Origin: an uncultured Collinsella sp.
GTDB lineage: Bacteria > Actinomycetota > Coriobacteriia > Coriobacteriales > Coriobacteriaceae
NCBI GenBank assembly: GCA_900767675.1
Contig: CAAFZX010000038.1
Location: 31,416 to 95,415, forward strand
Direction: 5' to 3'
DNA: 64,000 nucleotides
Shown here: one piece after another, positions 24,080 through 30,852 of the stretch
Numbering within the stretch: the first letter of the stretch is position 1
Layout of the letters: every line of letters begins with the position of its first letter
Program-made: the position numbers and the translations under genes
The notes under the pieces: generated by a model
Databases searched by the model: none
What the model saw: the letters and a program-made list of their open reading frames with translations, nothing else
What the model was told of the DNA's origin: nothing

Positions 24080-24253
24080 GGTGAATGGTTTCCCGCGAAG
24101 TGAACGAGTGTTTTTGAACCCCCGAAGCATCCACACTTTTTGGCGCCAAAACCGCAGGATTCTAACGACAAAACCGCAGGAAATGAGCCGCAAAAAGTGT
24201 CGATGCTCCGGGGGTCCGTTTTGGCTCGTTCACTTCGCGGGAAACCATTCACC
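24080..24253. repeat. Large imperfect inverted repeat (~70-bp arms)
   Basis: The left arm starts ggtgaatggtttcccgcgaa at 24080; the right arm ends with its reverse complement at 24253. Pairing continues through the arm bodies with scattered mismatches, including a matched cactttttgg/gcaaaaagtg pair. The centre has two aaaaccgcagga copies. It has the shape of a non-autonomous palindromic element. It occupies most of the gap before tRNA-Val. Confidence 0.7.
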
Positions 24254-24423
24254 CTCGATTTGCGGGGGTCACCCGGATATGGCTGCGAGGCCCATTCGGG
24301 CCTGATCGGGGCGCCCGCTGGGGTTGTTTGGGCGGCTTTGGACTTGGTTGGGGTGGTTGCTGGCGTTGTCGAAGCGGTTTTGGGTGCCGCGACGCCCTTT
24401 TGGCTTGGCGGCGTAAAACAAAA

Positions 24424-24450
24424 CAGCTCAGAGGCGAAGCCTCTGAGCTG
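24424..24450 (-). terminator. tRNA-Val terminator
   Basis: cagctcagaggc (24424-24435) pairs fully with gcctctgagctg (24439-24450). On the minus strand it follows the tRNA 3' end and runs into a T-rich stretch (TTTTGTTTT). Confidence 0.85.
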
Positions 24451-24458
24451 CGAACATT

Positions 24459-24533
24459 TGGTGGGCGTTAGAAGATTTGAACTTCTGACCTCTTCCGTGT
24501 CAGGGAAGCGCTCTCCCCCTGAGCTAAACGCCC
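24459..24533 (-). tRNA. tRNA-Val (anticodon GAC)
   Basis: A full cloverleaf: acceptor GGGCGTT with AACGCCC, D stem GCTC/GAGC, anticodon stem CTTCC/GGAAG with loop CTGACAC (anticodon GAC), T stem AGAAG/CTTCT with loop TTCAAAT, and an encoded CCA. Length is 75 nt with CCA. tRNA genes are common integration targets, but I see no integrase or att duplication nearby. Confidence 0.97.
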
Positions 24534-24763
24534 GATCAAGGGTGCGCGAGTGCGCAGGAAATAATATAACGGAGCTCCCACCCGGTGGCAAGAACTATTT
24601 TAAAAAACTGGTGATTTGTGGCCCCATCGGAGCCCGCCGCAGCGCGAACAGCACGCGAAAAGTCCCGTTTGTACCCCCGATGAACTGCACGTTCGCGTAA
24701 AATAACTCCATTATGGGCAAATGGTGCCCAGGCAGTTTACAACGCGGCAAATGAGGGAGGGGC

Positions 24764-25648
24764 ATGTCGGACGCGCAGTCGCTGCGAAAACAGTTCAATC
24801 GCATGCTCGCCACGTTGCTGGTGGCGCTTGCTGCTGCCGGAGCTGTAACGTATGCCTGGTACATCTACAACGCCAACCGCCATATCACCGACGTCAAGAT
24901 GGCCGCGGGCACGGGCGTGACCTTCCTTATCTCCAACGAGTACGACGGCGAGTACAAGACCAACGCCGGTCTAAGCTTTGCGGGCCTGCTCGATCCCGTC
25001 TCGACCGATAACGTGCTCAACGGCTTCCAAAAGGTAACGGGTTTTACCGGCGGAACCACCCAGGACTCGCTGTTTGCCAGCATGTTTGGCGCGGCCGAGC
25101 ATTCCGACTACTACAAAACATCCCTGTACCTGGCCACCAACTCGGCCGCGACCGACGTGTACCTGTCGGGCATCGACTTTACCGAGCAGGACCCGGCAAA
25201 CCCCATCTCCACCGCCCTGCGTGTGGGACTGGTTACCTATGCTCCAGGGCAGGGTGACACCGTGACGGGCCAGTACATCTTTGAGGTCTCGGGCGAGCAC
25301 AATCCCCAGGCGCGCTACAACACGCTCGACGGCAAGGATGCCGGCGAGAACGAGCAGAACCACCTGGTGCTCGACAGCACCCGCTCCGATGGCGCCACGG
25401 TCCATTTTGACCAGCTGACCAGCGCAAACTTCTGCGATTACAACGAAGACACCGGTATCGTGGGCCTCAAGGAGGCCACGACCAAGATCTGCAGCTTGCC
25501 CGCCGCTGCCAAGGGAGCCAACCGTAGCACGCCCGTGCGTGTGGATGTATACGTGTGGCTCGAAGGCTGCGACCCCGATTGCACCAACAATCTGGCCACC
25601 ACCAGCTTGCAATCGCTGGCGCTGCGCTTTGCCGGCAAGCGTTCGTAG
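24764..25648 (+). CDS. TasA/camelysin-like secreted protein with SipW-type signal
   Basis: A 294-residue exported protein, first of four tandem fibre-type genes. The signal is R-K-Q-F-N-R-M-L, then a hydrophobic core and V-T-Y-A-W-Y. The mature domain ends with V-D-V-Y-V-W-L-E-G-C-D-P-D-C and a terminal strand ending A-L-R-F. A D-Y-Y-K segment (H-S-D-Y-Y-K) is shared with the 19318 protein (T-D-Y-Y-K), which argues for common descent. The start has a GGGAGGGG site. A TAAAAT near 24697 could be the operon -10. Confidence 0.75.
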   Translation: MSDAQSLRKQFNRMLATLLVALAAAGAVTYAWYIYNANRHITDVKMAAGTGVTFLISNEYDGEYKTNAGLSFAGLLDPVSTDNVLNGFQKVTGFTGGTTQDSLFASMFGAAEHSDYYKTSLYLATNSAATDVYLSGIDFTEQDPANPISTALRVGLVTYAPGQGDTVTGQYIFEVSGEHNPQARYNTLDGKDAGENEQNHLVLDSTRSDGATVHFDQLTSANFCDYNEDTGIVGLKEATTKICSLPAAAKGANRSTPVRVDVYVWLEGCDPDCTNNLATTSLQSLALRFAGKRS

Positions 25649-25659
25649 GGGGCCGGGGC

Positions 25660-26496
25660 ATGAGTACATCGAACATCAAAGACATCCTGAGCTCGCGTCG
25701 TCGCATGGTTGCCGCGGCCGCATGGATGCTCGTGCTGGTGGCTGCCCTGAGCGCCGCCACCTACGCGTGGTTTAGCAACTCGCGTTACACCAACGTGACG
25801 CCTGTGGCACACACGGTAAGCGACGAGGGCTCCGACCTGCAGATTGGACTTTCGGCCAGCGGACCATGGGACACAACGGCAACGCTTGCCGCCGCCGACA
25901 AAACGCTCTATCCCATCTCGACGGCCGATCTTTCCCGCTTTTGGCGCGGCACGTTCCAAAACGCCGCGGGCATCACAACCGACTACGCCGACTGCACCGC
26001 GCGGCTGGACGACTATGCCCTCACTGGCACGCTGTACCTTAAGGGCAGCGATAGCGCGCTCAACGTGTACCTGTACCAGGGCCAGATGAGCGTGACGAGC
26101 GACCCGCAACTGCTAGCCGCGCTGCGCCTGGGTCTGGTCATCACGACCCAGTCGGGCACGCAAACGCATATCTTTACCTGCGACGACCTAGGCAATACCG
26201 CAGGCGCCACCAGTAGGCACACCACCGCGCAAGACGGCGTGGTCGTAGCGGCGGGCGCCTCGGGCTGGACCTACACCGCCGACCCTGCGCGCGCCATAAG
26301 CGCTTACAGCATGGACGGCACCGGTGAAACGCCCACGCAGCGCGCGGGCGCCACGCCCATCTGCACGCTGGCTGCCAACGAGGTGGCAAGCGTTCGCTAC
26401 GTTGTGTACATGGAGGGCTGCGACGCCAATTGCATCGACGAGGCCCAGGCCCGCGATGTGGTGCTGCAGCTTGCCTTTGCCGCGGCCAAGGCATAA
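25660..26496 (+). CDS. TasA/camelysin-like secreted protein with SipW-type signal
   Basis: A 278-residue exported protein. The N terminus S-S-R-R-R-M is followed by a hydrophobic helix and A-T-Y-A-W-F-S-N, a SipW-cognate signal. The end has V-R-Y-V-V-Y-M-E-G-C-D-A-N-C, the same motif with Tyr replacing Trp. It lies 11 bp behind the previous gene. The ATG at 25660 is chosen because the signal begins there; an upstream in-frame extension would overlap the previous gene and is not hydrophobic. It is likely a minor subunit of the same fibre or complex. Confidence 0.72.
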   Translation: MSTSNIKDILSSRRRMVAAAAWMLVLVAALSAATYAWFSNSRYTNVTPVAHTVSDEGSDLQIGLSASGPWDTTATLAAADKTLYPISTADLSRFWRGTFQNAAGITTDYADCTARLDDYALTGTLYLKGSDSALNVYLYQGQMSVTSDPQLLAALRLGLVITTQSGTQTHIFTCDDLGNTAGATSRHTTAQDGVVVAAGASGWTYTADPARAISAYSMDGTGETPTQRAGATPICTLAANEVASVRYVVYMEGCDANCIDEAQARDVVLQLAFAAAKA

Positions 26497-26514
26497 GGGG
26501 GGGGGCGAAGCGAC

Positions 26515-27471
26515 ATGGAAGACAAGAAGCACATGCCAGCAGATAACCTCAAGACTGACACCGAGAGCACGACCCCCGCGGCCCTCTCCGGCGTAGCTGC
26601 CCGCCGTCGCGCCCGCCGCGCACGTGCCTACATCGCGCTCGTCATGGTGGCGCTCGCCGCCACCTTGGGCGCCGCGACCTACGCCTGGTTTACCAACAAC
26701 ATGAAGGTCAACACCAACTCGGTGAGCGTGCACAGCGACACGTCCAAGTTGGTGCTGGAGCTGGGCGATGCCGATCGCGGCAGCTGGACGCAGCAAGGCG
26801 ACGTTTCCTTGACTTCTAACGCGAGCGGCGCCGTGACGCTCTACCCGGTCTCGACCTTTGACCTCAACGGCTTTGCTGCCTGCGCACAAAACAACTCAGC
26901 CGGCGATGCCACGATGTTCGAGCAGGCAAAAGACAACGGTTCCGCGTTCTATCACGGCTGGATTGACCTGCGCCCCACCATTACCGGAACGGGCGCCAGC
27001 AAAGTAGCGGGCAAGGTCAACCTGTATCTGGCTGAATCGCTGGTCCCGCAGGGCGCCGACGCCGAACTGCTGCGCGCGGCCCGCGCGGGCATTAAGGTCT
27101 CGAGCGGCGGCCGGGTGCTTGCCACCAACATCTTTGAGCTCGACAGTTCCGACAGCGGCCATCGCGGCGAGCATCCCACGACCGCGCCTGCAGGCCTGGC
27201 GGGCTACACCGAGGGCATGCTCCTGGGCTGGCAAAACGGCCAGCTCGCATGCGGTGCCAACGTGACGCAGGACCCGGCCGCCTTTACGCTGGACACGAGC
27301 GAGACGGCCACGCGCCCACAAAACACGCTTGCCACGCTGGGGCTTGGCCAGACCTATCGCCTGGACATCTATTACTACATCGAGGGTACCGACCCCGATA
27401 GCGCCGACTACCTGCATCAAGACCCGGGCACCCTGCACCTGGCCCTCTTTGCGACCTTGGACGGTGAGTAG
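26515..27471 (+). CDS. TasA/camelysin-like secreted protein with SipW-type signal
   Basis: A 318-residue exported protein with a longer (~38-residue) cytoplasmic N-terminus rich in Arg (A-R-R-R-A-R-R-A-R), then a hydrophobic core and A-T-Y-A-W-F-T-N-N. The C-terminal motif is L-D-I-Y-Y-Y-I-E-G-T-D-P-D-S, keeping E-G-x-D-P but losing Trp and Cys. It is preceded by a nine-G run that may serve as a ribosome site and could be slippage-prone. Confidence 0.72.
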   Translation: MEDKKHMPADNLKTDTESTTPAALSGVAARRRARRARAYIALVMVALAATLGAATYAWFTNNMKVNTNSVSVHSDTSKLVLELGDADRGSWTQQGDVSLTSNASGAVTLYPVSTFDLNGFAACAQNNSAGDATMFEQAKDNGSAFYHGWIDLRPTITGTGASKVAGKVNLYLAESLVPQGADAELLRAARAGIKVSSGGRVLATNIFELDSSDSGHRGEHPTTAPAGLAGYTEGMLLGWQNGQLACGANVTQDPAAFTLDTSETATRPQNTLATLGLGQTYRLDIYYYIEGTDPDSADYLHQDPGTLHLALFATLDGE

Positions 27472-27473
27472 CC

Positions 27474-28280
27474 ATGACGCGTAAGCAACCCGCCGCCAAC
27501 TGCACGCCCGCCACCGGCAAGCCCGCCGGCGCGCAAGCCCCCGCCGACACCGACCTGCGCCGCAAGCTCACCACCACCGTGGTGCTGGTGCTGTTTGCCC
27601 TGGTGGCAATAGCCATGGCAACGTTTGCCTGGTTTTCCATCGCCGATAGCGCCAAGACCCGCATGCTCATGATCGACGCCAACGCCGACGGTTCGCTGCG
27701 CTTTGACCTGGACGAGCACGCCACCTTCGAAGAGTACGTCCACAGCCTGGGCTTCGACCAGATCTCGGCACGCATCGCCAGCGAAAAGGGCGTGGACATC
27801 GACGCATCCAAGCTCAAACCCGTCACTACGAGCGACTACCAGACCTTCACCTTCGAAGACGGCTCCACCGCCGACCCTGCCACCGGCGCCTACCTGGAGT
27901 TTACGCTGCACTTTATGAGTAGCACGGACCTGCGTGTGCGCCTGACCGGGCAGGATGGCGACGGCGGCGTGTCCGGCACGCGGTTTAGCTCCGACACGCA
28001 GGGCATGGCCAGCGCCATGCGCATGAGCTTTACTGCCGACGGCCACACCTGGGTCTACAACCCCAACGGGGGCGGGGGCTCATCCGGCGCGGCCACCGTC
28101 TTTGGGCTCGACTCGGGCACGGCCACCGCGGCCAGCGATATGTTCGACCTGATAAAAGATACGGATAAGCCGGTAACCGTTCGCATATGGCTCGAGGGAA
28201 CGGACCCAAATTGCACTAATATGCTAAAGGGAGCTAACTATTCGGTTTCGATGCGCTTTGAGGGCATCGAGGAACAGTAG
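27474..28280 (+). CDS. TasA/camelysin-like secreted protein with SipW-type signal
   Basis: A 268-residue exported protein, fourth in the tandem set, starting 2 bp after the previous stop. After a Pro/Ala-rich cytoplasmic start and L-R-R-K, the signal core ends A-T-F-A-W-F-S-I-A-D. The C-terminal motif is V-R-I-W-L-E-G-T-D-P-N-C, followed by a strand ending M-R-F. A Gly-rich turn lies near residue 200. The SipW-type peptidase gene follows 60 bp later, as in tasA-sipW operons, although order and number differ. Confidence 0.75.
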   Translation: MTRKQPAANCTPATGKPAGAQAPADTDLRRKLTTTVVLVLFALVAIAMATFAWFSIADSAKTRMLMIDANADGSLRFDLDEHATFEEYVHSLGFDQISARIASEKGVDIDASKLKPVTTSDYQTFTFEDGSTADPATGAYLEFTLHFMSSTDLRVRLTGQDGDGGVSGTRFSSDTQGMASAMRMSFTADGHTWVYNPNGGGGSSGAATVFGLDSGTATAASDMFDLIKDTDKPVTVRIWLEGTDPNCTNMLKGANYSVSMRFEGIEEQ

Positions 28281-28340
28281 ATACGCACGGCGGCCACCGG
28301 GCCGCGCACGACCTAGTCAGACACGGTAGTAAGGGACATC

Positions 28341-29090
28341 ATGCAATCTGTTAAAAAAGTCGCATCCATCGCACTGAGCGTCGTCATGTGGATCATCATC
28401 CTGGTGGCGGCCCTGTATGCGTTTACCACGCTCGCCACGCGCGAGGACGGCAGCGTCTCCGACATCGCCGGCTTTACCCCGCTCGCGGTGCAGTCCGACT
28501 CCATGGCGCCCACGTTTAACAAGGGCGACCTCATCGTCATCCAAAAGTGCGACACCTCAAAGCTCGAGGTGGGCGACATCGTGACGTTCCACACCATCAT
28601 CGACAACGAGTACGCGCTCAACACGCACCGCATCGCCGCCATCGACGAGGTCAACGGCATGCGCAGCTTTACCACCAAGGGCGACAACAACGACGTGGCC
28701 GATACGCACATCATCAGCGACGGCGACATCGTGGGCAAGTACGTGTTTGCGCTGCCGCAGATGGGCAAGGTCATGGACTTCCTGTCCAGCTCCATGGGCT
28801 TCCTCATCGTGATCGTGCTGCCCATGCTGCTGTTCTTTATCTACCAGGTGTATCACCTCATTGTGGTGGGCATGAACCTTAAGCGCGCCATGGCCGAGGA
28901 GGACCGCCTGGCCGCCGCGGCTGCCATCGTGGATGCCGAGGGCAAGGGCGACACCGCTACCGTCACCGCCGATAACGCCGCCGAGCAGCTTGCCCAGGCC
29001 GAGGCCAAGCTCGAGGAAGCCCGTCGTCTGAAGGCCGAGGCCGAGGCGGCGATGAACGCGACCAAGCAGGAGGGTACCGACGGTGAGTGA
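28341..29090 (+). CDS. Signal peptidase I, SipW/ER type
   Basis: A 249-residue membrane peptidase. An N-terminal membrane helix (residues ~8-30) is followed by the catalytic Ser in Q-S-D-S-M-A-P-T-F (Ser54). The second catalytic position is His in N-T-H-R-I (His96) instead of the usual bacterial Lys, which defines the ER/SipW class. A second membrane helix lies near residue 160. The C-terminal ~60 residues form a charged Ala/Glu-rich coiled coil not found in minimal SipW. It probably processes the adjacent TasA-like precursors. Its last 8 nt overlap the AAA+ gene. Confidence 0.85.
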   Translation: MQSVKKVASIALSVVMWIIILVAALYAFTTLATREDGSVSDIAGFTPLAVQSDSMAPTFNKGDLIVIQKCDTSKLEVGDIVTFHTIIDNEYALNTHRIAAIDEVNGMRSFTTKGDNNDVADTHIISDGDIVGKYVFALPQMGKVMDFLSSSMGFLIVIVLPMLLFFIYQVYHLIVVGMNLKRAMAEEDRLAAAAAIVDAEGKGDTATVTADNAAEQLAQAEAKLEEARRLKAEAEAAMNATKQEGTDGE

Positions 29091-30783
29091 GTTTCTGGGA
29101 TTTGCCTGGGAGCTGCTGGCAAAGGTCGTCTACAACGTCGTTGCCGTCGTGAGCTCTATCCTTAACCTGCTGGTGTTTGGCTGGGTTGAGTACTTCAACA
29201 TCTTTATGACCTACTTCACCACGTTTGACCTGGTGGGCAAGATCGGTGCGGTCATTCTGTTTGCCATGCTCATTGCGGTCCCCGTGCTGATCGTGGCCAT
29301 CCTGGTTCACCGTTACCGTATCAACCGCCGCCTGCATCGCGACGACACGTCCAACAAGGCGCTCTATCGCGAGATCGGTCGCCTGAACAAGCAGGTGCTC
29401 GACCTGATGGACGAGAAGAACAAGCTGCTGGCGCTCAAGGTCAACGCCATGGGCGGCACCAAGCAGATTCCGTACGTGGGCGCCTCGGCCCTGGCCGACG
29501 ACCACCTGCCCACGGTGGGCAACGTGGTGGGCGCCGCTGCGGGCGCCGGTGCGCCTGCGGGCGAGGGCGCCGCGGCGACGGCCGTCATGTCGGGCAACGC
29601 GTCGCTCGCGCTCGATGGCGCGGGCGTCAAGGATGCCGCGGCCGCCATGGCCAAGGCCACCGTCGAGGCCAAGACCCTTGCCGAGGAAAAAGAAATCGCC
29701 CAGGCCAACCGCTTCCCCAAGCTGTCCCTCGTGGACCTTAAGTACCGCGACTGGGAGTCGCCGGTCTACGACGATGCCATCTCGCTGGAGGACTTTGTCG
29801 ACAGCTTCCGCGCGTTTGCGTGCAGCCAGATGAAGCTCTACTACACGCCCGAGATCATCCGCCGCTTTGTGGCCGGTATGGCCGCCTCCAAGCTGCTGAT
29901 CCTGGAGGGCATCTCGGGTACCGGTAAGACGTCGCTGCCCTACAGCTTTAGCCGCTACCTGGACAACCCCGCGACCATCGTGTCGGTGCAGCCGAGCTTC
30001 CGCGACCGCACCGAGGTGCTCGGCTACTTTAACGAGTTTTCCAAGCGCTTTAACGAGACCGAGTTCCTTCGCGCCGTGTACGAGGCGGGTCTTCGCCAGG
30101 ACCCGTCCATGATCGTGCTCGACGAGATGAACCTCGCCCGCGTGGAGTACTACTTTGCCGAGATCCTGTCGGTGCTCGAGATGCCCAGCCACGACGAGTG
30201 GGTGCTCGACCTGGTGCCCACCCAGTGGGCCGCCGACCCCAAGGCCCTGCACGACGGCAAGCTCACCATCCCCGACAGCCTGTGGTTTATCGGCACGGCC
30301 AACAACGACGATTCCACCTTTACCATCACGGACAAGGTGTACGACCGTGCGATTCCCATCGAGCTCAACGAGCGCGCCGACGCGTTTGAGTGCGAGCCAC
30401 ACGAGCGCGTGCACGTGACGGCCGACCACCTGCAGTATCTGTTCCAAAAGGCCAAGGTCGAGTGCGTGATCGACAACGAGCTGCTCCAGAAGATGCACAA
30501 GCTGGACCAGTACCTGCAGACCCGCTTTAAGCTGGCATTTGGCAACCGTATCATCAAGCAGATGTACGACTTTATCCCCGTGTACGTGGCGTGTGGCGGC
30601 ACCGAGCTGGGCGGCATGGACTACATCATCGCCCGCAAGGTGCTCAAGAAGTTTGAGTCTATGAACGTGAGCTTTGTGCGCGACGAGATGAAGGGCCTGA
30701 TCGAGTACATCGAGAAGACCTTTGGCGAGGGCGGCCTGCCCGATTCCGTCATGTACCTGCAGCGGATCCAGAACTTCTACTAA
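29083..30783 (+). CDS. Membrane-anchored McrB-like AAA+ ATPase
   Basis: A 566-residue protein. Two hydrophobic segments (residues ~15-45 and ~50-75) are followed by a long linker (80-210) and a C-terminal AAA+ core. Walker A is G-I-S-G-T-G-K-T (276-283). Walker B is M-I-V-L-D-E-M-N (343-350), followed by L-A-R-V-E-Y-Y-F-A-E, the McrB/AAA_5 pattern, with V-L-G-Y-F-N between. McrB-type ATPases normally drive McrC nucleases. Here the enzyme is membrane-tethered and sits between signal peptidases and fibre genes. It starts with GTG, overlapping the peptidase gene, so it is translationally coupled. An assembly motor is possible, as is a defence function. Confidence 0.8.
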   Translation: MSEFLGFAWELLAKVVYNVVAVVSSILNLLVFGWVEYFNIFMTYFTTFDLVGKIGAVILFAMLIAVPVLIVAILVHRYRINRRLHRDDTSNKALYREIGRLNKQVLDLMDEKNKLLALKVNAMGGTKQIPYVGASALADDHLPTVGNVVGAAAGAGAPAGEGAAATAVMSGNASLALDGAGVKDAAAAMAKATVEAKTLAEEKEIAQANRFPKLSLVDLKYRDWESPVYDDAISLEDFVDSFRAFACSQMKLYYTPEIIRRFVAGMAASKLLILEGISGTGKTSLPYSFSRYLDNPATIVSVQPSFRDRTEVLGYFNEFSKRFNETEFLRAVYEAGLRQDPSMIVLDEMNLARVEYYFAEILSVLEMPSHDEWVLDLVPTQWAADPKALHDGKLTIPDSLWFIGTANNDDSTFTITDKVYDRAIPIELNERADAFECEPHERVHVTADHLQYLFQKAKVECVIDNELLQKMHKLDQYLQTRFKLAFGNRIIKQMYDFIPVYVACGGTELGGMDYIIARKVLKKFESMNVSFVRDEMKGLIEYIEKTFGEGGLPDSVMYLQRIQNFY

Positions 30784-30793
30784 TGGCGTAAGT

Positions 30794-30818
30794 GCGGGGC
30801 GGCGTGATGTCGCCCCGC
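30794..30818 (+). other. GC-rich hairpin between the AAA+ and DUF2357-like genes
   Basis: gcggggcg (30794-30801) pairs with cgccccgc (30811-30818). No T run follows, so it may set relative expression or mRNA stability rather than end transcription. Confidence 0.4.
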
Positions 30819-30852
30819 CCCTTTCCGATCGATCCAACCTATGGAGTAACCC

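Noticed and set aside
24459..24533. Integrative element at tRNA-Val
   Set aside because: No integrase gene and no duplicated 3' tRNA segment are visible in the window, so integration remains only a possibility.
24028..24591. Minus-strand frame over the palindrome and tRNA-Val
   Set aside because: It reads through both palindrome arms and the tRNA; repeated V-N-G-F-P-R-S-E-R segments expose it as repeat-derived.
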